A stretch of DNA of 64,000 nt from Clavaria fumosa (lineage: Eukaryota; Basidiomycota; Agaricomycetes; Agaricales; Clavariaceae), in the NCBI GenBank assembly GCA_951802425.1, contig OX637800.1, forward strand, positions 1,116,001 through 1,180,000, in the 5' to 3' direction. The notes beneath the pieces were generated by a model, which saw only the letters and a list, made by a program, of their open reading frames with translations, did no database searches and was not told the DNA's origin. Every line of letters starts with the position of its first letter. Within the stretch, counting starts at the first letter, position 1. The position numbers and the translations under genes are program-made. Below, piece after piece: positions 1 through 11,100 of this stretch.

Positions 1-3000
1 AGCTTGGTGGAAATCCAAAACGGCCTCGGAGGCGTGGGCAAGTTCCGTAGCGGGAAGCCAGGATGTTTCCTCATCGGTTCCTTCGTATCCGGACCACCGC
101 ACCAGGTATAGGAGTTTGCAGGTGCGGCGTTTGTCGATCTTGGAGTCGAGCACTTCGGAGATTTCGTGCTCTAAGTCTCCATCAATCTCTACCGGAGGAG
201 GCGGGGTGATGGTACGATTCGGAATTGTATTCGGAGTGACTGGCTCCAGCATGGAAATGTGGAAGACGGGGTGGACGGCTCGCATGGCCTCGGGGAGTCG
301 GAGTACGAAGGAGTGTGAACCGGCCTCTCCGATGATCTCGAAAGGTCCGAGGAACTTGTCGGAGAGTTTTTTGGAGGGTCTGGTCGTACGGAAAAACTTC
401 GCCTTTACGTATACTCGGTTTCCAACCTTAAACTCCGGTGCCGGAGTCCGATGTTTGTCCGCCGGACCCTGATAGCGACTCTGCGCTTCGGCGATTTGGT
501 TACGGAGTTCTTGGTGCAGCTGATCCAAGTCTACAGCGAGCTCTCGGGCACGGACCGAAGTTACTTCGCGTTCGGGAAATACCGAGATATTCGGATGATA
601 ACCCTTGTTCGCGAAGAACGGAGAAACCCCAGTGGTGGCGCTCGGGGCATTGTTGTAGGCAAACTCGGCGAGGGGTAGAAGCTGCGACCAGTTGTCCTGC
701 TGGTAATTGCAGTAGCAATGGAGGTATTGTTCCAACGTCTGGTTAGTCCGCTCCGTCTGTCCGTCGCCCTCCGGATGATATCCGGAGGTGAAGTGTAAAG
801 TCATGTCCAGGACTTTACCCAACGAGCGAAAAAAACGGGAAACGAACTCGGAGCTGCGATCGGAGGTGACATGCGACGGAACTCCATGTTTCGAGAAGAC
901 ATGGAATACGAATAGACGGGCCAACTCCGCGGAGTTCACTTCGTCGGTCGTCAGGATGAAGATTCCCTGCTTCGTAAACCTATCAACAACCACCAATATT
1001 GCGGTAAAACCGGAGCTCTCAGGGAGTTGCTCGATGAAATCCATCGAAATGGAATTCCACGGTTTCTCGGGTATGGGTAGCTGCTTGAGCGTTCCATATG
1101 GCTTATGCCGAGGGGCTTTCGCCCTACCACAAGTCGTGCAAGACTTGCAAAAGTCCGATACGAATCCTCGGAGTTTCGGCCAGGTATAATCCCTGAAGAC
1201 CAAGGCCATAGTCTTGGTCCGACCGAAATGTCCGGCGAGCGGGTGATCATGTCTCGCGCGTAAAACGCGGAGTCGGAGGTCATTGACGTCCGGTACATAA
1301 ATCCGTCCGCGCTCGCGGAGAAGTCCGTCGTCGTCCATGGACCACTTAGGGTCCGCGGAGTTCGAGCGGAGGTCTTCTAGGATCGGGACGATCACAGGAT
1401 CGAGCAAGAGTCCAGACCGGATGTCCTCTCGGAGTTGATGATCGTCAATCACAAACGACGCGCGGAGTGCGGGTACGTAAAGCGACGAAGCTCGGAGAGA
1501 CGATATCAATTGTTCGCCGGAGAACATCGGCCGGAGGTTTTGCGGATTGACGCGGGCATAGTCGCTATCCCCCTCTTTGGGATAGACGTCCCAACGTCTA
1601 GTCAACGCATCGGGTTTCATTCCGAGGCGCCCGGGGCGGAATCGGATCACGAAATTGAACTGGGAAAGGAACTCCGACCACCTGGCTTGACGCCGGGTGA
1701 GCAGGCGGACCGTGGAGAAGTACTCTAGGTTCTTGTGGTCGGTAACAACGTTGACCGGAATTTCAGAACCTTTGAGATAGTGCCTCCAAGCGGTAAACAC
1801 CTCAAATATAGCGAGAAGTTCCTTATCGTGGGTGTCATAGTTCAGTTCGGAGACGCCTAGGGTGCGGGAATGAAAAGCGATAGGGTGGACTTCACCGTCG
1901 GAGGCGACCGTAGAAAGTATCGCGGCGACAGCGTAGTCCGAGGCGTCCGTTTCGACTATCAGCGGAGCTCCAGGTATGAAGTGCGAGAGGATCGGAGCCG
2001 TGGAGAACGCAGTTTTTAGATAGTCAAACGCGGACTGGCAATCGTCGGACCACTGCCACTCGATGTTTTTATGCGTCAAGCGGTTCATCGGAGCGACGAT
2101 CTCGGAATATCCATGGATGAAGTGGCGGTAGAAATTGGCGAACCCGAGGAAGGACTGGACATCTTTGACCTTCCGCGGAGTCGGCCAATCCTGTATAGTT
2201 TTCACTTTAGTCGTGTCCATAGAAAGTCTGGACGGAGATAAAACAAATCCGAGATACTCCACGGTTTCAGCGTGAAATTCACACTTAGCTGTGTTCAGGA
2301 AGAGACCGTGCTCCCGGAGCCTTCGGAGTACCTCTCGGACGTGCTCAACGTGTTGTTTCAGATCCTCGGAGTAAATTAAGATGTCGTCGAGGTAGACGAC
2401 CATGAACGTGTCGAGAAGGTCGGAGAATATGTCGTTCATAAAGTGCTGGAATGTGGCGGGCGCGTTTGTGAGCCCGAAAGGCATCACACACCATTCAAAG
2501 GATCCGTATCGGGTGCGGAATGCGGTCTTCCATTCGTCACCCTCAGCGATACGGACCAGGTGATACGCGTGTCAGAGGTCGAGTTTTGTATAGATTCGGG
2601 CTTTTCCTGGAACGTCGAGAAGATCTTTAGTCAGCGGGAGCGGATAACGGTCTTTTTTGGTCAATTTATTGAGACCACAGAAATCAACGCATAATCGGAG
2701 CGTTCCGTTTTTCTTCCGGACAAAGAGCACAGGTGCTCCGTGCGGAGAACGGCTTGGACGGATAAATCCGATGCGGAGGTGCTCGTCCAAAAACTCGCGG
2801 AGTTCGCTGAGTTCGGACTGCGACAGAGAGTAGACCGCACCTGGCGGAGGGGATTGGCCATCCAGCAGGTTGATCTTTAAATCATACGGTCGATGCGGAG
2901 CAAGGGTATCTGCCTTCTTTTTACTGAAGACATTTGGGAAGTCCTTGTACTCCTCCGGAACGGAGAGGAGGTCCTGGGGGGTGGTGTCGGGGACGTTGAA

Positions 3001-3786
3001 CGAAGCAGAGGCCGCGCGCGCGGACTCGCTCGACAACGTCATGCCAAAGACTTGGGACCCGCGAAGTCCACAAGCTGTGACAAATGCGGCAGCATTCACA
3101 AAAGAAATTTTGGGTGTCTCCTGGAGAGACGGAGTAGACGGAAAGGTCAGAGACTGGGTCAAAGACGGAGACAGAGGCAGGGATGGAGACGGAGTCCGGG
3201 TCTGGTTCGGAGTCGCTGCAGACGACATTTGAACCGGAGCACACGGAGCGGAGACAGACAGAGGGACAGAGGTGGACAGAGGGACAGAGTAGAGAGTGCT
3301 GGCCGGTGCACCCTCTGGATCAGATTTCGGAGTTTTCTCCTCTTTCGTAGATGATCTGGGCTTTATCTGGCCAGTAATCCAGTCAACCAGCGGGTTGTTT
3401 TGGAACAGCCAATTCATTCCCAAGATCACATCACTAGAGGGATCAAGATCGGTAACTACACACAAGACGTCGGTCGGATCCATGGCGGAGAGCCGAATGG
3501 ATAACCAGACCGCTTCGGTAACCCATACGGAGGTGGTCCCGTTAATAAAAACAACCTCCCGAGGGGTCACCGGAGTTTTCGGAAGACGGAAGCGAGAAGC
3601 AAATTTGGCGTCAATGAAACAAAGTTCAGTGCCGGAGTCTATCATAGCTTTGAACGGAGACGAAATAGAAGGAGAGGAGGCAAGAAGGGAAAGAGAACGA
3701 TGAAAGGAAAGGGTATCGAGTATCGGTTCCGTACGATCGGAGTCGGAGCAGCCGGAGAGTCGTACTATGCTCTCTGGGCTGCTCAA
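1..3786 (-). pseudogene. pol: Pol of Gyp-A (protease, RT, RNase H, integrase), interrupted by TGA
   Basis: Pol is read in the -1 frame relative to gag, probably by slippage on the A7 run at 3789-3795. In order: an aspartic protease with DSG (MIDSGTELCF); reverse transcriptase with the YLDD box (about 2410-2380); RNase H with TDASDYA; integrase with an HHCC finger (CKSCTTC near 1130) and the start of the catalytic core (MDFIEQLP, later TSDRSSEF). The far C-terminus lies outside the window, so a chromodomain cannot be judged. At 2572-2574 the codon after KLDL is TGA where related elements have Arg, so RT is cut early in the palm. From 2571 to 1 the frame is open. Confidence 0.9.
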
Positions 3787-4958
3787 TCTTTTTTTGGCAC
3801 GGAGTCACCTCCCTCGGAGGTGATTCGTGCAGCACTGGCACTGGCCCGCGAGGTCCGCTTACAACACTCGTTGGCTTTGTGGCCCGCTATTCCACAGAAG
3901 AGGCACAGATTATTATCGAAACGCCGTTGGCGTTCCTCTGGAGTCAGTTTTCCATCCTGACCCAGATGGGCCTTCTTTGTGTCGCTGGAGCTACCAGAGT
4001 TAGCGGAGCCCTCAGCGACCTTTGGAACGGAGTTCCCAGAAGTCGAACCGGAGTTCACCGGACGCTTATCCGAGGGTTTCTCGGACTTGGTATTAGCGCC
4101 GGAAGTGCTCGGGGACTTGGGAATATCCGAAGTCTCCTTTTTTATGGTGTTGTTAGGCGTCGGAGCTTTAACGGAGTCCCGGGAGATCTCCTGCTGACGA
4201 GCCCAATAACGGCCATCGATCGCACTGGCTTGCTCGCGGAGTCCGTGGAGCGTGTCCGCGCGGTTAACGCGGGCCAGTTCGTCTTTGATGCGGCTAGCAA
4301 GTCCTTTGTAGAACTGCCGCTGCAACGCGTACTCGTCCCAATGGACAATGGACGCGAATCTGTTGAACGAAATGGTATATTTCGTCAACTTCTGGTCCTC
4401 GCGCATCCGGAGGCGTTCGAGTTCAAACTCCGCCTCGCGGACCGCGTCATAAGGACCAAAGTTCTCTGTAAGTTGAGCAACGAACATCTTATAGTTCGAA
4501 AGAACCGGATGGTCTTCACCATCCAGGATCATTGGTTCGAACCATTCCAAGGCGAAGCCTCGGAGAAAGGAAAGGACATAGCGTACCTTATGAGAATCGG
4601 ACTTGAACGCTCTTGGGCGATCAAGGAAGTTTAACTGGCATTGGACCAAGAAGCTTTTCAACTTCTTAGCATCCGAGCCATCGAATGTGTCGGGGTCGCG
4701 TGGTTTTACCGTATCCGGGCGCTTGTTGGCGTTTATAATTTGCTGAAGAAGGCGTGCCGGAGTTGGTTCGCGCTCTGCTCGAGGTGTCAGAGGTTCATTT
4801 AGCTCGTCGTCGTCGTCAGTGACCGTGGGATCTGACTCTTCGTCGTGGTCCGGAGGTCCGGACACACTCGGAGTCGGAGTATTGTCAGCCGGTTCTGGAA
4901 TGTCAACGTCGTCGGCAACAGGAGGTGGAGGTCGAGCACCGGAACGTGTAGTAGGCAT
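3783..4958 (-). CDS. gag: Gag of Gyp-A
   Basis: A 391-residue capsid/nucleocapsid protein. The first 80 or so residues are acidic and proline-rich. A retrotransposon-gag (capsid) region follows (about 70-230, with the block ALEWFEPMI). A zinc knuckle closes the protein at about 352-365: CLFCGIAGHKANEC, the CX2CX4HX4C pattern that binds RNA. The ATG at 4958 lies 40 bases inside the LTR. The frame is intact. Just before the stop there is a run of seven A residues on the coding strand (3795-3789), placed as A_AAA_AAA in the gag frame, and pol continues in the -1 frame. The sibling at 21996 shares the N-terminus. Confidence 0.9.
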   Translation of the reverse strand: MPTTRSGARPPPPVADDVDIPEPADNTPTPSVSGPPDHDEESDPTVTDDDDELNEPLTPRAEREPTPARLLQQIINANKRPDTVKPRDPDTFDGSDAKKLKSFLVQCQLNFLDRPRAFKSDSHKVRYVLSFLRGFALEWFEPMILDGEDHPVLSNYKMFVAQLTENFGPYDAVREAEFELERLRMREDQKLTKYTISFNRFASIVHWDEYALQRQFYKGLASRIKDELARVNRADTLHGLREQASAIDGRYWARQQEISRDSVKAPTPNNTIKKETSDIPKSPSTSGANTKSEKPSDKRPVNSGSTSGNSVPKVAEGSANSGSSSDTKKAHLGQDGKLTPEERQRRFDNNLCLFCGIAGHKANECCKRTSRASASAARITSEGGDSVPKKD

Positions 4959-4985
4959 TGTTAAGTTTGTATATACGAGGTTTGA

Positions 4986-4996
4986 AGTTCGAATAT
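4986..4996 (-). promoter_or_regulatory. Self-priming primer-binding site of Gyp-A
   Basis: Two bases inside the LTR, the minus strand reads ATATTCGAACT. It is the exact 11-base complement of AGTTCGAATAT inside the LTR (5352-5342), about 32 bases after the TATA box. No match to a tRNA 3' end was seen. This is the arrangement known from Tf1/sushi elements, where the mRNA 5' end folds back and primes reverse transcription. The sibling fragment has the same pair (21604-21614 with 21958-21968). Confidence 0.75.
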
Positions 4997-4998
4997 AC

Positions 4999-5722
4999 TG
5001 TCACGGTCCTAACAAGGTTAGCGGCGGAGGGGTTAGCGGAGCGGAGCGGAGATATTCTATCGGAGTCCGGTCGGAGTCCGATATCGGAGAAATGGAGAAG
5101 TAAACACAAGGAAGAGAGACTTATGGGACTGCGGCCTCAACGTATGTGTTGTGCCACCACGTATATACGTGTCCCTATTTATCAAACAAGAACAATACCT
5201 AAGGGAGGAACAGAACACAAGTCAAAACTCCGAAGTTGATCGGAGTCCGTCGGAGTTGGTTGGAGTTGATCGGATGACGTGGAGAATGTCGAGGACGATG
5301 AGGACGAAAGCTCAGAGATGTTTTAGGATCAAGAGACGTTAATATTCGAACTGAGGAGCAGGGAGATACAGGTGGAAACTTATACTGCAAGGACAGAGTA
5401 TAGGAGTAATGTGAAACAATGTACTTATCAAATTACTAGGAGAGTTTCATCACTTGTGCCTGTGCAATTTTCTTGGAACAAAGAAACAACAACAAAAGCG
5501 ACTCCTATGGGTCAAGGGTATCCTCTCAGTAGTGAACAGAATGAGGGGATGGAGGGAGAAGGTTCTAGAACGAAGTCCGAATGGTCCGGAGGTCGGCGGA
5601 GTAAAGTCCGATGAAGATGTGGAGTGGGGCGTACGGAGTTACGGCGGAGCGGATCGGAGTTGGTACAGAGTTCGGAGTCTGGGGCGGGGATAGTGCTTAT
5701 GCAAGCGGATGAGGTCGTAACA
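4999..5722 (-). repeat. 5' LTR of Gyp-A
   Basis: This 724-bp LTR begins TGTTACGACC and ends CGTGACA when read on the minus strand. Its ends are fixed by comparison with the 727-bp copy at 21229-21955. It is rich in CTCCG-type words. A TATAAG box lies at 5384-5379 (minus), and 32 bases downstream is AGTTCGAATAT (5352-5342), the predicted mRNA start that matches the primer site. Confidence 0.9.
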
Positions 5723-5979
5723 CCAGTACAGGTCACAGATATCTGCATGTGATGACCAGATGGCATGTACTGGCAGGTCCAGCACTCCCAAAAAGGAAGG
5801 ATGGTGACCACAAACAAGGATAGACAAAGCAGACCTGTGATCAGTTATGTTTACTCTAGGTGAATCATCAACAGAGAGTGATCTGGCACATCAGTGCTAG
5901 TTACCTTCCTAGGTGAGCATTTGCAGAGCTATCAAGCTCAACTCTCATAATAACTTGGATCTTGGACAGAAACATCAGG
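5723..5979. other. Spacer, no gene seen
   Basis: Between the Gyp-A LTR and the 82-bp tandem array. I see no conserved reading frame or RNA gene here. Confidence 0.5.
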
Positions 5980-6150
5980 CACACATCCAATTAGGGATTC
6001 CAACTACCAAGGCTGGGACTCCTAATCTTAATTATCCCCTCACACAACTCAAAGACCCTTACATCATTCTAATTAAAGGATTCCAACAACCAAGGCTAGG
6101 AGGCCTAAAGCTAATTATACCTCCAGACATCTTATAGACCCTTACATACT
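5980..6150 (+). repeat. 82-bp tandem array, left part
   Basis: Two diverged units of an AT-rich repeat built on CTAATTAAGGATTCCAACAA, ...AAGGCTAGGA..., ...CAGACATCTTATAGACCC. The array is split by Chr-1: its last unit stops at ATACT (6146-6150) and continues after 12046. Confidence 0.85.
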
Positions 6151-6455
6151 TGTCAGGATCGCTTACATAAGCAGGTTGGAAAGGCCAAGAAAGGATCGCA
6201 AAAGAGTTGCAGGAAGTTTGCGGACGAGTCACGTGACCCGAACGGGTGGTGGCTTACATAATGGGAAAATCACGTGACCCGGGCCTGGACGCATCACGTG
6301 ACGCACGGGGTCCGAGCGTGGGAACGCCGGCAACTCCCGAACCGCTCGCTATATATACTACGTCGCTTTCTTACTTGTACCCTTTTCCCCTTATGTTAGT
6401 ATCGTCATCATCGACCTTACGTTAAGTTGTGTGAACCGTGAGACTAAGTCTGACA
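6151..6455 (+). repeat. 5' LTR of Chr-1
   Basis: TGTCAGGATCGC...AGTCTGACA, 305 bp. U3 holds three TCACGTGA palindromes (within about 6228-6303). A TATATATA box is at 6350-6357. The predicted mRNA start ATGTTAGTAT is at 6393-6402, about 36-43 bases further on. Confidence 0.95.
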
Positions 6456-6457
6456 CA

Positions 6458-6467
6458 ATACTAACAT
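6458..6467 (+). promoter_or_regulatory. Self-priming primer-binding site of Chr-1
   Basis: ATACTAACAT starts after a two-base gap from the LTR end. It is the exact complement of ATGTTAGTAT at 6393-6402 in the LTR. The complementarity is exactly ten bases and stops on both sides. The two-base spacing is the same as in Gyp-A. I infer Tf1-like self-priming. Confidence 0.75.
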
Positions 6468-7108
6468 CAACCCCTGTCTGCCCTAGCCCCGTGTCCTAAC
6501 CCGGCTAGCCTGGACCCCTATCTCAAACTGTCACACTCTGTGACAGCTTATCCCCCTCATCCTCTTTCTCTTTACCCTGCCCACGGTGTGCAACAGAACC
6601 GTGTGAAATTTTTACTGTGTGTAGATACACGTGACCAGACCCAGAGGAAGTCTACTGTGACCCTCCCCAAGAGACACCGAGTGCCAAAGGCCCGGAACTT
6701 TGCTTTACAGCTACGTACCAGTGAATCGTGTAGTGTACAGGGCACGGAAAGGCCCTATACATAGTTTTTCTGTAGTTTCCTGGTCCAGTGGACAGGGCCC
6801 TTGCTCTGTGACCATTGTCAGAAGGGCACACGGGCAACTCACTAGGAGTTGTGGAGTGACCACCTGGGACACCATTTGGGCCCCACGCTAGCAACAAGTT
6901 TTATAGAATAAGAGTTCTATAAGTACCTAGATACATAGAGAGCAGCCTGAGAGGACAGGACTGCTAAGAGATCGAAGAAATCCTGAGTGCCCAAGGCCCG
7001 GAATTCTATTTACAGCGTCTGCGTCCGAGACTGGGTCGAGCCCAGCTCCCCCCCGATTCCCCTGTTACCGACGTCCCCGAAACCCCATCACCACCACCAG
7101 GGTCTGTG
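6468..7108 (+). other. Untranslated leader of Chr-1
   Basis: About 640 bases between the primer site and gag with no convincing reading frame. It contains a diverged direct repeat of about 30 bases (near 6680-6712 and 6988-7017) centred on AAGGCCCGGAA, which could be a packaging or structural element; that is a guess. Confidence 0.5.
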
Positions 7109-8110
7109 ATGGCTGACCACGTCGCCCCGCCTGAAGTCCATGCCACGAGGCTGGATTTAGTCGTCGCCCCATTTGATGGGCAAAAAAGAAATTTCCGTAC
7201 ATTCCTCCGGTCGCTCCGCCTCCTGTTTATGGCGAATCCGATAATCTATGCCACGGACCTGGCAAAGGTCCTCTACACCCTCAGCAAAATTACTGGTGAG
7301 GGGTTTGCCGCAGAATGGGCAAATGTGAAGGGAGAGGAAATCCTGGGTAACAACGAGGTTGGAACCTGGGCAGAATTTGTGGAAGAGATGAAGCGAGCGT
7401 TCGATGACCCGAACAACCGTGCGACTGCCCTCGCAGATATTGCGAAGTTGAAACAAGGTGTCATGACGGCACCTGAGTTCTTCGCAAAGTTCGAAACAAT
7501 GTTCCGAAGAGTGGGGATGACAGAAGTGGCCAATTCGGACATCCTGGTCCATTGGCTGGAGTCGAATCTGAGCAGGAGGCTAGTGGGAAAGGTCTATGGT
7601 GTTTCGCCAATGCCAGAGACCTATGTGCAGTGGAAGGCACTTGCCGAAAAGCTAGACGCTCAGCAGCATCGCCTCGACGGAGTCATCGCACAACAGAACT
7701 CTGTGCGTCCTGCTCTGCCCGCAACCAGTCGCCCCCTCCCTCAACAAACCCGCTTCGCCCCAGCCCCCCGTCCCTTCCTGGCCCAGCCTCTGGCCCGCAC
7801 CCCTGCCCCTCCCACCATGCCGCGTCCCACCAATGCCGGTGATGCCATGGTGGCGGATCGTGCCCGTGCCCCTGGAGTGTTGCGCACCTGCTTCTGATGT
7901 GGCCAAGCTGGTCACATGGTGAGAGATTGCCAGCTCCAGGACACACGTCCGCAGATCCCGAGGCCGCAGATCCGCGCCGTGGAAAGCCAGGCACGTAGTG
8001 CAGAGGACTATGAGAACGAGATTGCACTGCTCTGAGACCGCCTGGATTTGCTCGAGAGAGAGAAGAGGGCTCCTGTTGAAGAGCCGGATTTTGGAGACGA
8101 GGCCCAGTGA
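7109..8110 (+). pseudogene. gag: Gag of Chr-1, with two in-frame TGA codons
   Basis: The first ATG is at 7109. Residues 1-200 or so form a capsid domain (EFFAKFETMFRRVG is typical), followed by a Pro/Ala-rich linker. The zinc knuckle reads CF-stop-CGQAGHMVRDC: the TGA at 7895-7897 replaces the residue that completes the CX2CX4HX4C pattern. A second TGA lies at 8033-8035 inside a charged tail, and the natural stop is the TGA at 8108-8110. Both internal TGAs fit CGA (Arg) changed at a CpG. As it stands the product would end at about 262 residues and lack the nucleocapsid. Confidence 0.88.
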
Positions 8111-11100
8111 GTCCGAACTGGAGTCTCAGGAGTAGATATCCCAGCCCCCCTCCCGTCCCTGTACCCGCAGCTAGTATCCCAAAATACACTATCTTGCAGC
8201 GGAGACACACCCGGATTGGGGCTGAGGTGAAGGACAAAGCGGAAACGGAAACTGCTAAAAGTGAAATACCGAAAAGAGAAAAGGGGACTAGCAGCCAAGT
8301 GGAGCCAACAAAGCACCTTGCAGAGGTGCTGAAGGACACCCTATTGCGTATGCCCCGAGAGCTCTCCATCCAGGTGCACCTGGAGGCTCTCAGCACTGGC
8401 AAAGGGGCAACTACGAAAGCCCTTGTCGACTCAGGCTGCACCAACTGCTTTATGGACTTGGAGTGGGCGAAAAAAGTGGGATTGGAACCATCTCCCTTGC
8501 TGAATCCAATCACCATGTATAATGTGGATGGAACACAGAACAGAGATGGTAAGATCCGGTATGGGATGGAGCTGCTTGTGACGGTTGGCGACCACCAGGA
8601 GCGGATCCACTTCCTGCTAGGGAAGACTCAGTCCCACACGGCGATCCTTGGGCATGATTGGCTAAAGCGTCATAATCCAGAGATTGACTGGGTGAAAGCT
8701 GAAGTAAGGCTCACCCGCTGCCCCAACTCCTGTGCCTCCTCCCCACACAGCCACCGGTCCCCTGTTCGACCCTCAGGTCCACCAAAAGCGAGTACCCTGG
8801 CCTCGGCCAGTATCCCGGACACCCGTTTTCCCAACACTGGCCCTACCCCTGATTGGCCCAGCCGCTACCCTTTGGTTTTTAGTGAAGCAAAGTGGGATGA
8901 GCTCCCCCGCTCCCGCCCTGACTTTGATATCAAAATCGAGTTTAAAACAGACCCTGGACACCTCTCCTCTAAGCTATACTCTCTGACGCGAGAAGAGATG
9001 GTGGAAATGAATTGCTGGGTGGATGAGCAGCTAGCTTCTGGACGAATCCGACCTTCGAAGTCCCCGTACGCGAGCCCCTTCTTCTTCAAACGTGAGAAGG
9101 ACAAGCTGTGGCCGATTATCGATTACTCTAGGCTGAACTCGTATCTAATCAAAGACAAGTACCCCCTCCCCCTCATACGAGACACTGTGGATGTGTTAAA
9201 GGGGGCGACCATCTATTCCAAGATTGATGCGAAGGGAGGTTTCCCATCGATGCAGGTCTGGCCAGAACATCAGCACCGCTGTGCTTTCCTAACGCCCCGT
9301 GGACTCTTCGAACCGGCAGTTATGTGGTTTGGGCTGCAGAATGCGCCTGCAACCTTCCAGCGCTTCATGAACCATGTGTTGAGAGAAGAGATTGCAGGGG
9401 GGCATGTCCAAGCCTATGTCGATGATGTTATAGTGTTTGCAGAGGATTTGGCTACACATCGGTATTGGATGGATCGGGTCTTGAAGAAGTTTGGGGAGAA
9501 TGGCCTGTGTCTCAGACTCAGCAAGTGCGAGTTCGAGAAGAGTGAGGTTTTCTTCCTGGGGATGAAGATCTCCCACAACCGTCTAGAGCATGACCCAGCT
9601 AAAGGCGCGGCGATCCGTAACTGGCCCAGACCGAAAAATGTGAAAGAGGTACAAAGATTCAACAGGATGCTGAACTACCTCCGCCGGCACATCCCAAATC
9701 TCTCTGCCCGGGCAAAACCACTCTTCCGGCTGACAGGGAAAGTCCCGTGGAGATGGGAGGAGGAGGAGGAAGCAGCCTTCCAAGATCTCCGCCTGGCACT
9801 AGTATCAGCCCCGGTCTTGGCTCTACCACAAGACAAAGGGAGATGGAAGGTAGAAACAGATGCGAGCAACTTGGCGACTGGAGGAGTTCTCTCACAGCAG
9901 CAGGTGGATGGGACTTGGAGAGTTGTAGACTACATCTCCAAAGCCCTCACTGCAGCTGAGAAGAATTACGATGTGTACGACAAGGAGTTCCTGGCTGTAA
10001 TCCGGGCACTACGCGAGTGGCAGGCTTACCTGATTGGGGTGGAAGAGACTATCGAAATCTGGACGGACCATGCTAACCTCCAGTACTTCCGGAAGCCCCA
10101 GAAGTTGAAACCGAGGCAGGTCCGTTGGGTTGGAGAGCTCCAGTGCTTTGACTTCGAGATCAAGTACCGTACTGGGAAGTCAAACACAAAAGCGGATGCA
10201 CTCTCACGGAGGCCAGACTATGGAGAGATGGTGGAGGAGGATGCACCAGTACAGGTCTTCCCAGAGGCTGAGACCCGCACATCGTTCACATCGGAGATGG
10301 AGATGCTACTCCAGAAAAACAGTGCGGTATATGTGCAGAAGCCGGAGGAGCTTGATGATGAGTGGACGAGAGATCGGATGGGACTCTGGCGGAAGGCAGA
10401 AATCACTTGGGTGCCCCCAGAAGCACGTGAGGCAGTGCTCACCTTTGAGCATGACCTCCCCATCGCAGGACACCCTGGTCCACGGAAACTGAGGGCGGCT
10501 CTGCTGAGGTCCTATTGGTGGGTGGGCATGGTGAAGGATTCCAATCGGTATGCAGGTGGATGTGAGACATGCCAACGAATCAAGCCTGATCGTACCAGGC
10601 GCGCCGCTCTGCTCCATCCACACCCTGTCCCTGAGAGCCCCTGGGCAGTCATCTCTTGGGACATTGTTGGACCTTTCCCCCTCTCACGTGGTCACAACGC
10701 GATCCTTGTCATTGTCGACAAGTTTACAAAATGAACTCTCATCGAAGCTATTGGCCTTGACCTCACGGGACTTGGTGCTGCTCGGATCCTTCGAGACCGG
10801 GTCTTCCGCGACCATGGAGTCCCGCAGAAAGTTGTGAGTGACCGGGGAACCCAATTTGTGTCCAGATTCATGAGGGAGTTTTATGGGATGATTGGAGTTA
10901 AGGCGAACCCGAGCACTGCCTTCCACCCACAAACAGATGGACAGACAGAGCGGGTCAATCAGGAGGTTGAAGTGTATCTCCGGGCCTATGTTGACCATCT
11001 GCAGGATGATTGGGCAGAGTGGCTATCCACAGCCGAATTCGTGCTCAATAACCGTGAGCACTCAGCCACTGGATTCACACCTTTCTATCTGGAGTATGGC

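Larger units (their letters stand above)
1..5722 (-). mobile_element. Gyp-A: Ty3/gypsy LTR retrotransposon, 3' end outside the window
   Basis: The order on the minus strand is LTR (4999-5722), primer site, gag (4958-3783), then pol with protease, reverse transcriptase, RNase H and integrase running off the left edge. The 3' LTR is not in the window. A second copy of the same family, reduced to its LTR and about 65 gag codons, lies at 21229-22190 and helps fix the LTR ends. The element is defective: pol has an in-frame TGA at 2572-2574. Confidence 0.93.

Noticed and set aside
2870..3703. Plus-strand frames opposite the Gyp-A pol and gag
   Set aside because: They are antisense shadows of well-supported coding frames and have no domain of their own.
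8080..8110. Slippery heptamer in Chr-1
   Set aside because: The overlap contains no X_XXY_YYZ in the gag phase; only the -1 overlap can be stated.
7895..10734. TGA read as an amino acid (recoding or codon reassignment) in the retroelements
   Set aside because: TGA also serves as a normal terminator here (gag ends), the sites differ between copies, and Chr-1 and Chr-2 show CGA at each other's TGA sites; CpG mutation explains them.
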